Below are positions 1-8,870 of a stretch of 64,000 nucleotides of DNA, piece after piece. This DNA is from Allomuricauda sp. CAU 1633. GTDB taxonomy: Bacteria; Bacteroidota; Bacteroidia; Flavobacteriales; Flavobacteriaceae. Numbering within the stretch: position 1 is the stretch's first letter; each line of letters starts with the position of its first letter. The stretch lies in NCBI RefSeq assembly GCF_017313225.1, contig NZ_JAFLNE010000008.1, forward strand, positions 1-64,000, in the 5' to 3' direction. Made by a program: the position numbers and the translations under genes. The notes beneath the pieces are model-generated. The model was given only the letters and a program-made list of their open reading frames with translations. It was not told where the DNA came from and made no database searches.

Positions 1-2
1 CC

Positions 3-107
3 ATCGGCGATATGCCACCAAGGGAATACAAGAACCGTTTCGGGGAAGAATTCTTCCCCGAAACAGACGACATTAATGATAATTTTATGAATTTAGCGAT
101 GTCCTAA
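3..107 (+). CDS. C-terminal end of an unidentified protein (5' truncated by window)
   Basis: An open frame enters from the left edge and ends in TAA at 107, giving 34 residues that begin IGDMPPREYKNRFGEE and end NLAMS. I do not recognise the family. It stops about 110 bases before the 3' end of a tRNA-Pro gene, which is the side on which tRNA-integrating elements sit, so it could be the last gene of such an element; that is inference only. Coding status rests on the frame being open to the edge and followed by a hairpin terminator. Confidence 0.4.
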   Translation: MGDMPPREYKNRFGEEFFPETDDINDNFMNLAMS

Positions 108-150
108 AAGGGGTAAGGCTACATTTATCCCTCCCTATAAACCATTTATT

Positions 151-172
151 TTGTATGCAAATTGTATGCAAA
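151..172. repeat. Two perfect tandem copies of an 11-bp unit
   Basis: TTGTATGCAAA occurs twice back to back at 151-161 and 162-172, between the truncated gene and the tRNA-Pro 3' end. It could be a protein-binding site or part of an attachment site; the sequence alone does not decide. Confidence 0.6.
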
Positions 173-175
173 TAA

Positions 176-214
176 AAAAGGGTCACAACTTAAAAAAGCT
201 GTAACCCTTTGATT
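176..214. terminator. Hairpin terminator, possibly bidirectional
   Basis: AAGGGTCACAACT at 178-190 pairs, with two mismatches, with AGCTGTAACCCTT at 197-209, with A/T-rich flanks on both sides. It lies between the plus-strand gene ending at 107 and the minus-strand tRNA-Pro and can serve both. Confidence 0.55.
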
Positions 215-220
215 TTCAAG

Positions 221-295
221 TCGGGGTGGCAGGATTCGAACCTGCGACCTCCTGCTCCCAAAGCAGGCGCGATAACCGGGCTACGCTACACCCCG
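221..295 (-). tRNA. tRNA-Pro (anticodon TGG)
   Basis: On the minus strand the sequence folds as a full cloverleaf: acceptor CGGGGTG pairs with CACCCCG plus discriminator A, the anticodon stem is CCTGC/GCAGG with loop TTTGGGA (anticodon TGG), and the T loop GGTTCGAATCC is canonical. CCA is not encoded. Confidence 0.95.
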
Positions 296-400
296 AAAAT
301 AGTCGTAATGACTAAAAATTTCAATACCAAAATTACAAACTCCAATAGAACCTACTTTAGTAGACCGCTCGGGCGGAGTTTATACCGAGCAATGCGAGGT

Positions 401-415
401 GCTACACCCCGAAAA
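401..415. repeat. 15-bp copy of the 5' end of tRNA-Pro
   Basis: GCTACACCCCGAAAA occurs here and at 285-299, where it is the 5' end of tRNA-Pro plus four flanking bases. The second copy is not followed by the rest of a tRNA. Just beside it, 367-390 forms a small hairpin with GCTCGG and CCGAGC arms. Confidence 0.55.
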
Positions 416-439
416 GTATTCCAATGTAAAAGGAAAAAG

Positions 440-523
440 CGGAGAGACTGGGACTCGAACCCAGGCGACAGTTACCCGTCGACAGATTAGCAATCTGCTC
501 CGTTACCACTCCGGCACCTCTCC
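440..523 (-). tRNA. tRNA-Ser (anticodon GCT)
   Basis: The minus strand gives a long-variable-arm tRNA of 84 nt: acceptor GGAGAGG pairs with TCTCTCC, discriminator G, anticodon stem CAGAT with loop TTGCTAA (anticodon GCT), and a T arm containing GGGTTCGAGTCCC. The extra arm GTCGACGGGTAACTGTCG is typical of serine tRNA. Confidence 0.95.
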
Positions 524-638
524 TATTCATTTAATATATGAACGTGCATTTAAAAATGCGGATGCAAATGTACCTTTTCATCCGAAAGATCGCAACTATT
601 TTTCACTTTTTTTAAAACCACTTGATTTCCAATACCCC

Positions 639-2675
639 CTACTCCGGATACTCTACACGCAAATGGTAAATATTGGTCAATTTTTGTTTTAATACCTTTT
701 TTACCATCTCAATTTCCTTTAAGGTGATGTTGGCATTCAAAAACTGATCGGCTTGCATCTGACCCTTCACAATTTTATCCACAAATTCATCGATAATGGT
801 AAAAGTGGGGTTTTTTAAACTTTTGGACGCAGCTTCAACAGCATCCGACATCATTAAAACAGCCGTTTCTTTGGAAAATGGAATAGGCCCTGGATATCTA
901 AAATCTGCTGGGTCAACATCTGTTTCCAACTCTTGCTGCTTTTTGAAAAAATAATACACCAAAGTAGTACCGTGGTGGGTCCGAATAAAATCTATCACTC
1001 GGTCCGGGATATTGTTCTTACGGGCAATTTCAATACCCTTGATTACGTGGTCCACGATAATTTTGGCACTTTCCCGCGGGGGAAGGTCGTCATGCGGATT
1101 AACATTGGTGATTTGATTTTCCGTGAAATAGGTAGGTTTTTCCATTTTACCCACATCATGATACAAGGCCCCTACCCTTACCAACATGGCATTTGCTCCA
1201 ATTTCATTGGCTGCGGCTTCAGCCAAATTGGCTACTTGTAAGGAATGGTGAAAGGTTCCCGGCGCTTTATCGGAAAGTTCCTTTAATAATTTGGAATTGG
1301 TATCGGAGAGCTCCAACAATGAAACATCGGAAACCAAACCAAAAATCTTTTCAAACATATAGATCAAGGGTTGGGCAAAAAGGGTCAACAACCCATTTAT
1401 CACAAAAACCCCAAATAATATCCATTCTATGTTTTCAAGATTCCCTTCGTGGATGGCATGAAAGGCAAAATAGCCAATAATATAAATCAGGGTAATCTGC
1501 CCTACCGATATAAACAGATTGGCTCTTTTATAGAGTTCCGATGCCGTTAAAATGGTAACAATTCCGGCTATGGTTTGTAAAAAGATATACTCAAAACTAT
1601 TGGGCACCACAAACCCAAGAATCAACACGGTGAGCACATGCACAAATAACCCCAACCGGGCATCAAAAAAGTTCTTCAATACTAGCGGAAGAATACACAA
1701 GGGCACCACATACACATAACTCTCATAGTGTTTTACGGTTAAAGTGGTGGCCAAGACCATGAGAAGGATATTGAAAAAGATAAAGGTGACCTTGTTGTTG
1801 TTCTTAAATATTTCGTTCCGATATCGCTTTAAAAACAAAAACAACATGATCAATACCAGTGCCACCAAAATGGTATACCCCAAAATAATGAAATAGTAAT
1901 TATTGCCACGCCACAATTCGGATTCATACTCACCTTTTAGGGAGTTGAGGATTTTGAAGTTTTCGGCCTCAACCACCTCTCCCTTTGTGATGATCAGTCT
2001 TCCTTCGGAAACTTCGCCCCGGGTATAGGAAATTTTGGAAAGCTCTTCCTCCAATGCCCTTTCTGTAAGGGCCACATCATAGGAAAGATTGGGTCTTATA
2101 TTTCGTTGGATGATATTCTCCAGTCTTGAAATCCCTTTAAAACTACTATTGGACAACATCCTGCCAATTCGTACTCTAGCTTGTTCAACATCCATGAAAT
2201 TATTGGGATCCAACGGAATGGCCTCGTTATTCCTTACTAATATTATGGAGTTGGATGACGGCAGATCCTGAAATACACCAAGCCCGTAGATACTGTCAAT
2301 AACCTCCTCTGCATTATTTAAAAGGGTTCTCTGTTCTTGGTTTGAAAATGAGTTTGACCCGAACAAGCCGTTCAACTCCCGTTCCACATCATTTTTGATA
2401 GTGGTCACCGTAGAAGCATCAAAAGTGTAATAATCCGTTTTTCTATTGCGAAGGGAAAGCTGTTCTTGGGCTATCTCATCTTGTGTCTTTTTGATGGAGA
2501 AATCAATGGGAGCATAAAGATTCTCATATTGCCAGGGTTTCCCTTTCTGAAATTCATATTTAAACTTCCCTCCCTTTGGAAAAAAGAAGACAATGAGCCC
2601 AACAGAAATAAGGTATAGAAAATACTTGTAGGCAAGTGATTGATGCTTATATACATTGTCTAAAGTCTTTCCCAT
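639..2675 (-). CDS. 7TM-HD family membrane phosphohydrolase (PgpH/YqfF-like)
   Basis: A 678-residue integral membrane protein of the 7TMR-HD family. One N-terminal membrane segment (about 17-33) is followed by an extracytoplasmic 7TMR-HDED domain (about 50-260), a block of seven hydrophobic segments (about 260-460) and a cytoplasmic HD domain (about 480-640). HD metal ligands are visible in the HHSLQVANLAEAA, ALYHDVGKM and RTHHGTT motifs. In Firmicutes the PgpH branch hydrolyses the second messenger c-di-AMP; the substrate in flavobacteria is inferred only. It is a single minus-strand gene, downstream of and divergent from the thiolase gene. The N-terminus begins MGKTLDNVYKHQS, a normal cytoplasmic lead. 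Confidence 0.88.
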   Translation of the reverse strand: MGKTLDNVYKHQSLAYKYFLYLISVGLIVFFFPKGGKFKYEFQKGKPWQYENLYAPIDFSIKKTQDEIAQEQLSLRNRKTDYYTFDASTVTTIKNDVERELNGLFGSNSFSNQEQRTLLNNAEEVIDSIYGLGVFQDLPSSNSIILVRNNEAIPLDPNNFMDVEQARVRIGRMLSNSSFKGISRLENIIQRNIRPNLSYDVALTERALEEELSKISYTRGEVSEGRLIITKGEVVEAENFKILNSLKGEYESELWRGNNYYFIILGYTILVALVLIMLFLFLKRYRNEIFKNNNKVTFIFFNILLMVLATTLTVKHYESYVYVVPLCILPLVLKNFFDARLGLFVHVLTVLILGFVVPNSFEYIFLQTIAGIVTILTASELYKRANLFISVGQITLIYIIGYFAFHAIHEGNLENIEWILFGVFVINGLLTLFAQPLIYMFEKIFGLVSDVSLLELSDTNSKLLKELSDKAPGTFHHSLQVANLAEAAANEIGANAMLVRVGALYHDVGKMEKPTYFTENQITNVNPHDDLPPRESAKIIVDHVIKGIEIARKNNIPDRVIDFIRTHHGTTLVYYFFKKQQELETDVDPADFRYPGPIPFSKETAVLMMSDAVEAASKSLKNPTFTIIDEFVDKIVKGQMQADQFLNANITLKEIEMVKKVLKQKLTNIYHLRVEYPE

Positions 2676-2787
2676 TCTATATGCTGTTCACATCAAAAAT
2701 AGAAAATATAAATAAGAAGTGGCCTATGGGTACTTCTAGACCTTTTGCATTTAATTTTAGTATTTTCGCATCAGTAAAAATGCACAT

Positions 2788-3963
2788 ATGAACAAAGTTG
2801 TTATTGTTTCAGCCGTACGGACTCCCATTGGGAGTTTTATGGGAGCTCTGTCCACCATACCCGCCCCAAAATTGGGTTCCATTGCCATTAAGGGCGCTTT
2901 GGAAAAAATCAACCTTAAACCTGAACTGGTAGAGGAAGTTTTAATGGGAAATGTAGTGCAGGCCGGTACAGGTCAAGCACCTGCGCGTCAAGCGGCCATT
3001 TATGCCGGAATTCCAAATACAGTCCCCTGCACCACAGTAAATAAGGTATGTGCATCTGGAATGAAGGCCATTATGCAAGGAGCACAGTCCATTGCTTTGG
3101 GCGAAAACTCAATTGTAGTGGCCGGAGGTATGGAAAACATGAGTCTTATTCCACACTATGTGCATATGCGGAATGGAGTTAAGTTTGGTCCAGCAACCTT
3201 GGTAGATGGCATGCAAAAAGATGGACTTGTAGATGCATACGACCAAAACGCTATGGGAGTTTGTGCTGATGCATGTGCCAGCAAATATGAGTTTAGCAGG
3301 GAAGATCAGGATGCCTATGCCATTCAATCCTACAAAAGGTCTGCAGATGCATGGGAAAATGGCAGGTTCAAAGATGAAGTGGTTCCTGTAGAGGTTCCTC
3401 AAAGAAGAGGTGAACCCATCCTAGTGAGTGAAGATGAAGAATATAAAAATGTGAAGCTGGAGAAAATTCCGGCATTACGACCAGCATTTACGAAAGAGGG
3501 CACGGTTACCGCCGCCAATGCATCCACCATTAATGATGGAGCAGCGGCAGTGGTATTGATGAGTGAGGAAAAAGCCAAAGAACTGGGATTGGAGCCATTG
3601 GCCTACATAAAAGGGTATGCTGATGCAGCCCATGAACCTGAATGGTTTACTACCGCACCCGCTAAGGCTTTACCAAAAGCTTTGGAAAGAGCGGGCGTTT
3701 CCTTATCCGATGTGGATTATTTTGAGTTCAACGAGGCCTTTTCCGTGGTAGGACTGGCCAACATAAAACTTTTGGGACTTACAGATACCAATGTGAATGT
3801 GAATGGAGGAGCGGTCTCATTGGGACATCCCTTGGGCTGTTCCGGGGCTAGAATCACCATTACCCTGCTCAACGTACTGAAACAGAATAATGCCAAATTG
3901 GGAGCCGCGGCCATTTGCAATGGTGGTGGTGGTGCTTCGGCCATTATTCTTGAAAGAAATTAG
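2788..3963 (+). CDS. Acetyl-CoA C-acetyltransferase (thiolase)
   Basis: A 391-residue thiolase, the usual length of the biosynthetic/degradative acetyl-CoA acetyltransferase family, which interconverts two acetyl-CoA and acetoacetyl-CoA in the cytoplasm. The acylated cysteine sits in NKVCASGMKAIMQG (about residue 89), the catalytic histidine in GGAVSLGHPLGCSGAR and the second cysteine in AAICNGGGGASA near the C-terminus. All three are intact. The NlpC/P60 gene follows 20 bases downstream on the same strand, so the two are probably cotranscribed although no functional link is obvious. Chain-length preference cannot be read from the sequence. Confidence 0.95.
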   Translation: MNKVVIVSAVRTPIGSFMGALSTIPAPKLGSIAIKGALEKINLKPELVEEVLMGNVVQAGTGQAPARQAAIYAGIPNTVPCTTVNKVCASGMKAIMQGAQSIALGENSIVVAGGMENMSLIPHYVHMRNGVKFGPATLVDGMQKDGLVDAYDQNAMGVCADACASKYEFSREDQDAYAIQSYKRSADAWENGRFKDEVVPVEVPQRRGEPILVSEDEEYKNVKLEKIPALRPAFTKEGTVTAANASTINDGAAAVVLMSEEKAKELGLEPLAYIKGYADAAHEPEWFTTAPAKALPKALERAGVSLSDVDYFEFNEAFSVVGLANIKLLGLTDTNVNVNGGAVSLGHPLGCSGARITITLLNVLKQNNAKLGAAAICNGGGGASAIILERN

Positions 3964-3983
3964 TTATCCAATTCAGCCAATAA

Positions 3984-4733
3984 ATGCAATATGGAATCTG
4001 CCATTTGAGCATTGTTCCCATTAGGGTTCAGCCTGACGATTGCACTGAAATGGTTTCCCAACTTTTGTATGGGGAACACTTTAAAGTGCTGGAAAGTAGA
4101 AAAAAATGGAGCAGGATTCGTGTGGCCCATGATCAATGCGAAGGATGGGTTTCCAACAATCAATTTACCTTTATTACTGAAGATGATTATGATGAATTGG
4201 TAAGCGGAGATAAGAAGATTTCTTCTGATATTATTTCCCATATCTGTGCCAACAACGGGATACTGTTGCCTATTTTATTGGGTTCCATGATATGCGCTTC
4301 CAAATTGCTCAACCATTCTTTTGAAGGTACGGTTACAGAAGGTGAAAGCCCAAAATCGAGTTTGGTCGATACTGCCTTTCTGTATTTGAATGCACCGTAT
4401 TTGAAAGGCGGAAAAACTCCTTTTGGCATCGATTGCCCAGGGTTCACCCAAATGGTTTACAAAATCAATGGGTATCAATTGAAACGAGATGCCGAGGGGC
4501 AATCCAAACAAGGAGAGCCTCTCAGTTTTATTGAAGAAAGTGAACCGGGTGACCTAGCTTTTTTTGATGATAATGAAGGGGTCATAGACCATGTGGGGAT
4601 CATATTGAAGGACAATTACATTATCCATGTCCACGGTCATGTGCGAATCGACCGTCTGGATCATACCGGTATCTTCAATACACAGGAAAAATTATACACC
4701 CATAAACTGAGGGTTATCAAAAAAATACTCTAA
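3984..4733 (+). CDS. C40 family (NlpC/P60) peptidase with SH3-like domain
   Basis: A 249-residue protein with an N-terminal bacterial SH3-like region (about 1-70, containing SRIRVAHDQCEGWVSNNQF) and a C-terminal NlpC/P60 domain (about 125-245). The catalytic cysteine is in GIDCPGFTQMVYK, the histidine in IDHVGIIL, and a third polar residue in IIHVHGHVRID. Such enzymes cut the gamma-D-Glu-diaminopimelate bond in peptidoglycan stem peptides. No signal peptide is visible, so it may act on imported muropeptides in the cytoplasm or be exported by another route. It follows the thiolase gene by 20 bases and is closed by the terminator at 4738. Confidence 0.87.
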   Translation: MQYGICHLSIVPIRVQPDDCTEMVSQLLYGEHFKVLESRKKWSRIRVAHDQCEGWVSNNQFTFITEDDYDELVSGDKKISSDIISHICANNGILLPILLGSMICASKLLNHSFEGTVTEGESPKSSLVDTAFLYLNAPYLKGGKTPFGIDCPGFTQMVYKINGYQLKRDAEGQSKQGEPLSFIEESEPGDLAFFDDNEGVIDHVGIILKDNYIIHVHGHVRIDRLDHTGIFNTQEKLYTHKLRVIKKIL

Positions 4734-4737
4734 AAGA

Positions 4738-4768
4738 AAAAGGGCCACAAAATTGCGGCCCTTTTTAA
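4738..4768. terminator. Rho-independent terminator, bidirectional
   Basis: AAGGGCCAC at 4740-4748 pairs with GCGGCCCTT at 4755-4763, followed by a T-run; the opposite strand has a matching T-run. It lies between the convergent peptidase and TPR genes. Confidence 0.8.
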
Positions 4769-4786
4769 ATTTTCATTGTAGAAGAA

Positions 4787-6049
4787 TTATTCTCCCAAAA
4801 GTTTTTTAACTCTCATAAAGTTTTCCGTATCACCCAATGCTCCATAGATGTTTTTCAACTGGGTCAAAATACTTTGGTTGTCAGGATTTGTTTTCACGGC
4901 ATCCTCCAAAACTGTTGCTCCTTCCTTGAACAAACTATCTTTTTTTGCTTTAAGCTCATCGTATTTGGCAATATCAGCCTTAGAACTACCAAGAGCGTTC
5001 ATTTCATCGATAAGTCCGTTCCCTTCATTTACATAAGTAGTGGAAAGGTTTAGAAGGGCATTGATGTACCCTGGGTCAATGGCCAAGGTCCTTTTATATG
5101 CATCTCTGGCATCTTCCAAATTTCCCTGCTCCATGTTGATCACTCCAATGTTGTAGAGCAAATCGGCATTGTCAGGAGCCATTTCAGAAGCTTGGGCCAT
5201 CAATTCCTTAAACTTGTCCTTATCACCAAGGGAATAGTACAAATTTGCCTCTCCCAAAACAAGATTCACATCTTCAGGGTTAGCTTCCCGTGCTTCTGCA
5301 TAGGCTTCAAGAGCTTTATCAGAATCACCTAATTGCTGGTAAATCAAGGCAACGTTCTTGACAATCTCTGGTTTTTTTGAAGGACTTCTTTCTTCTTTAG
5401 GGTCTTTGTGTGTACCTGCTTTTACATACAAATCCCTTGTATTTTTATCCATGGTCTCAACCTCGCCCGTCTCTATATTAACCGCGGTGAAAGTAACCCC
5501 ACTACCATCATAGTTAAGGTCTTTGAGCTCATTGTAGTACTCCAATGCCTTCTCGTAGTCCTGCCCATTTACTGCACTACTTGCTGCGTAGTATAGATAA
5601 ACTGTATCTGCTGGACTTAATTTGTAGCTCAAGTACAATTTTTCAGCAGCTTCAGAAAATTTCTGATTGTTGTTGTCCTCAACAGCAGCATTTACCAAAT
5701 CGGCTGTCATTTGCGCCAATTTTTGACGTGCTACAGTAGTATATTTTTCCTTTCCAGTGGCCTCTTCAACAGAAATAACTTTGTTGTAAGCATCAATGGC
5801 AGGTTGGAATGCAGTGGCGTCTCCCTTGGATGCCAAATCTGAATACACATTGCCCTTAACCGCATAGTATTGGGCCTGTAATTTTTCATCAGCAGCATCA
5901 ATGGTTGATGAAGCAGCATCCAAAGCGGTTTTTGCAGAGGCGGCATCACCATCCTTCAACGCCTTTTCTGCATCCTTAATCTCATTCTTCTGGGAAAAGC
6001 CCATCGTTGAAATTCCTATGGCTAATAGTATTAAAACTTTAGTCTTCAT
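4787..6049 (-). CDS. Exported tetratricopeptide-repeat protein
   Basis: A 420-residue protein with a cleavable signal peptide (MKTKVLILLAIGISTMGFSQ, cleavage probably after GFS) and TPR motifs over most of its length, for example ALEAYAEAREANPEDVNLVLG, LLYNIGVINMEQGNLEDARD and the following AYKRTLAIDPGYINALLNLS. It probably serves as a periplasmic protein-interaction scaffold; no catalytic residues are seen. It lies 72 bases downstream of gyrA on the same strand, without an obvious terminator between them, so it may be read from the gyrA transcript. The precise partner is unknown. Confidence 0.8.
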   Translation of the reverse strand: MKTKVLILLAIGISTMGFSQKNEIKDAEKALKDGDAASAKTALDAASSTIDAADEKLQAQYYAVKGNVYSDLASKGDATAFQPAIDAYNKVISVEEATGKEKYTTVARQKLAQMTADLVNAAVEDNNNQKFSEAAEKLYLSYKLSPADTVYLYYAASSAVNGQDYEKALEYYNELKDLNYDGSGVTFTAVNIETGEVETMDKNTRDLYVKAGTHKDPKEERSPSKKPEIVKNVALIYQQLGDSDKALEAYAEAREANPEDVNLVLGEANLYYSLGDKDKFKELMAQASEMAPDNADLLYNIGVINMEQGNLEDARDAYKRTLAIDPGYINALLNLSTTYVNEGNGLIDEMNALGSSKADIAKYDELKAKKDSLFKEGATVLEDAVKTNPDNQSILTQLKNIYGALGDTENFMRVKKLLGE

Positions 6050-6121
6050 GTTAAAATGTAATTATTTAGTGTTTATCGATTATTAATTATTCTCATTGTT
6101 CCTATCAATTGCCATGCCATC

Positions 6122-8608
6122 CTAGTCATTTACCTCTATATCAAGGACATCGGTTTCATCAAGGTCGTCATCTTCTTTCATGACCTTGGCCACGGCAGCA
6201 ATGGAATCCCCATCTCTTAGATTAATGAGGCGAACTCCTTGAGTTGCTCTTCCCATGACACGGAGGTCTTCTACACTCATACGAATGGCAATTCCGGATT
6301 TGTTGATGATCATAAGGTCGTCACTATCACATACGTTCTTAATCGCAACCAATCCACCTGTTTTATCAGTGATGGAAATGGTCTTCACGCCTTTTCCACC
6401 CCTATTAGTTACGCGATAATCTTCTATGGTGGATCTTTTACCGTACCCATTTTCTGAAACGACCAAGATATCATCCTCAAAATTATGGACAGAAACCATA
6501 CCGATTACTTCATCCTTATCATCGGCCAAGGTAATTCCTCGGACACCAGAGGCATTTCTACCCATGGGTCGGGTCTTGCCTTCTTCAAATCGGATGGCTT
6601 TTCCTGATTTCAATCCCAAGAAAATCTGACTTGTACCCGTTGTCAATTTGGCTTCCAATAGCTCATCACCATCTTTTACGGTAATCGCATTAATACCATT
6701 TTGACGTGGACGTGAATATTGCTCCAAGGAAGTTTTCTTCACCGTGCCTTTTTTAGTGGCCATAATCACGTAGTGACTGTTTACATAGTCCTCATCTTTT
6801 AGGTCTTGCGTACAGATAAAGGCTTTCACCTTATCCTCCATCTCAATGTTAATCAGGTTCTGGATAGCTCTTCCTTTAGACGTTCTGCTGCCCTCGGGAA
6901 TTTCATAGACGCGCATCCAGAAACATTTTCCGTTTTGGGTAAAGAACAACATATATTGGTGGTTGGTGCCTACAAAAAGGTGCTCCAAGAAATCCTCATT
7001 TCGGGTCGAGGATGCTTTTTGACCAACACCTCCCCTATTTTGGGTTTTGTATTCGGATAAGGGTGTTCTTTTGATGTAACCTGCATGGGAAATGGTAATG
7101 ACCACTTGCTCATCGGGAATCATGTCCTCAATGCTCAAGTCACCACCAGCGTAATTAATTTCAGACCTTCTATCATCCCCATACTTCTCTTTCACTTCAA
7201 GAAGCTCATCTTTAATGATCTGCATTCTGCGCTCTTTCTTGGCCAAAATATCCTTCAAGTCCTCAATGGTCTTTAAAAGTTCAGCATGCTCATCACGCAG
7301 TTTGTCTTGTTCCAGACCAGTAAGTTGGCGCAAACGCATTTCTACAATGGCCTTGGCCTGAACCTCGGTCAATTTGAAACGCTCCATTAAACTGGTACGG
7401 GCTTCTTCCACATTCGAAGATGCCCTAATAATGGCTATCACCTCATCAATATTATCTGAAGCAATGATCAGTCCCTCAAGGATATGTGCACGATCTTCGG
7501 CCTTTTGCAGTTCGTATTTGGTCCTACGGACTACCACCTCGTGTCTATGTTCCACAAAGTGATGAATGATTTCCTTCAAGTTCAGCAATTGAGGTCTACC
7601 CTTGACCAATGCAATATTATTGACACTGAAGGAGGATTGAAGCGCTGTGTACTTGTACAGCATGTTCAATACGATATTAGGTATGGCATCGCGCTTAAGG
7701 ATATACACGATACGCATTCCATTTCTATCGGACTCATCTCTGAGAGATGCAATCCCCTCAATTTTCTTTTCGTTGACCAAGTCGGCAGTCTTTTTGATCA
7801 TATCTGCCTTGTTGACTTGGTACGGGATTTCGGTAACGACAATGCACTCTCTTCCCTGTACTTCTTCAAATGATGCCTTAGCACGCATTACAACACGCCC
7901 TCGACCCGTATGAAAAGCTTCTTTAACCCCATCATAGCCATAAATGATTCCGCCAGTTGGGAAATCGGGAGCCTTGATATGGGTAATCAGCTCATCTATA
8001 TCAATATCAGTATTGTCGATGTAGGCAACGGTACCATCCACTACTTCAGATAGGTTGTGGGGTGGCATATTGGTGGCCATACCTACGGCAATACCCGAAG
8101 CTCCATTTACCAAAAGGTTGGGCACCCGTGTGGGCAAAACGGTAGGTTCTTGCAGGGAATCATCAAAATTGAGTTGATGGTCCACCGTATCCTTATCGAT
8201 ATCAGCCAACATCTCCTCTGCAATCTTCCGCATCTTGGCCTCGGTATAACGCATGGCCGCCGGACTATCCCCATCAACGGAGCCAAAGTTTCCTTGACCG
8301 TCCACTAGCATATATCGAAGGCTCCATTCTTGGGCCATACGTACCATAGTGTCATAAACCGATGTATCACCATGTGGGTGGTATTTACCTAAAACCTCCC
8401 CAACTATACGGGCAGATTTCTTGTGCGAACTGTTAGATCTTACCCCAAGTTCATGCATCCCAAAAAGTACTCTACGGTGAACTGGTTTTAGTCCATCACG
8501 AACATCTGGCAGGGCACGTGACACAATGACCGACATTGAATAATCAATGTAGGCAGATTTCATCTCATCTTCTATGTTGATAGGAATTAACTTTTCTCCT
8601 TCCGCCAT
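6122..8608 (-). CDS. gyrA: DNA gyrase subunit A
   Basis: An 828-residue type IIA topoisomerase A subunit that cuts and rejoins DNA for supercoiling. The N-terminal region has [20 protein letters not shown] and the active-site tyrosine in [11 protein letters not shown] (about residue 121). The C-terminal beta-pinwheel repeats carry a GyrA-box form, NRGGKGVKT, which favours GyrA over ParC. In the quinolone-resistance region [10 protein letters not shown], Thr82 and Asp86 correspond to E. coli Ser83 and Asp87; a natural threonine is common at this place in many bacteria. The acidic tail [15 protein letters not shown] is typical of gyrase. Upstream is a divergent intergenic region shared with clpC. 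Confidence 0.97.
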   Translation of the reverse strand: MAEGEKLIPINIEDEMKSAYIDYSMSVIVSRALPDVRDGLKPVHRRVLFGMHELGVRSNSSHKKSARIVGEVLGKYHPHGDTSVYDTMVRMAQEWSLRYMLVDGQGNFGSVDGDSPAAMRYTEAKMRKIAEEMLADIDKDTVDHQLNFDDSLQEPTVLPTRVPNLLVNGASGIAVGMATNMPPHNLSEVVDGTVAYIDNTDIDIDELITHIKAPDFPTGGIIYGYDGVKEAFHTGRGRVVMRAKASFEEVQGRECIVVTEIPYQVNKADMIKKTADLVNEKKIEGIASLRDESDRNGMRIVYILKRDAIPNIVLNMLYKYTALQSSFSVNNIALVKGRPQLLNLKEIIHHFVEHRHEVVVRRTKYELQKAEDRAHILEGLIIASDNIDEVIAIIRASSNVEEARTSLMERFKLTEVQAKAIVEMRLRQLTGLEQDKLRDEHAELLKTIEDLKDILAKKERRMQIIKDELLEVKEKYGDDRRSEINYAGGDLSIEDMIPDEQVVITISHAGYIKRTPLSEYKTQNRGGVGQKASSTRNEDFLEHLFVGTNHQYMLFFTQNGKCFWMRVYEIPEGSRTSKGRAIQNLINIEMEDKVKAFICTQDLKDEDYVNSHYVIMATKKGTVKKTSLEQYSRPRQNGINAITVKDGDELLEAKLTTGTSQIFLGLKSGKAIRFEEGKTRPMGRNASGVRGITLADDKDEVIGMVSVHNFEDDILVVSENGYGKRSTIEDYRVTNRGGKGVKTISITDKTGGLVAIKNVCDSDDLMIINKSGIAIRMSVEDLRVMGRATQGVRLINLRDGDSIAAVAKVMKEDDDLDETDVLDIEVND

Positions 8609-8870
8609 GCTAAAATCTTATTGTTTTTTAGTGGTTAAAATATCATGGCAATATACAGAAAATAAGCCCCTTCAAAACGGTTACAGCCTACTTTATTAAA
8701 AAAATTATCAACATTTCCCACCATTGTCCCCTTATTGTAATAAAGCTATGTTAAACAACCTCAAAAGTGTCCTTTATTTCGACATTTACCACTAGTTTAT
8801 CGAATAAGGGTACGGTATTTGACCACTGTAACAATACTTTTATTAATTTTAATTGCTGAAAAAGAAAGGT

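Noticed and set aside
209..490. 93-aa plus-strand frame over the tRNA genes
   Set aside because: It covers tRNA-Pro and most of tRNA-Ser; the WQDSNLRPPAPKAGA and DWDSNPG peptides are the well-known translation of tRNA genes in reverse.
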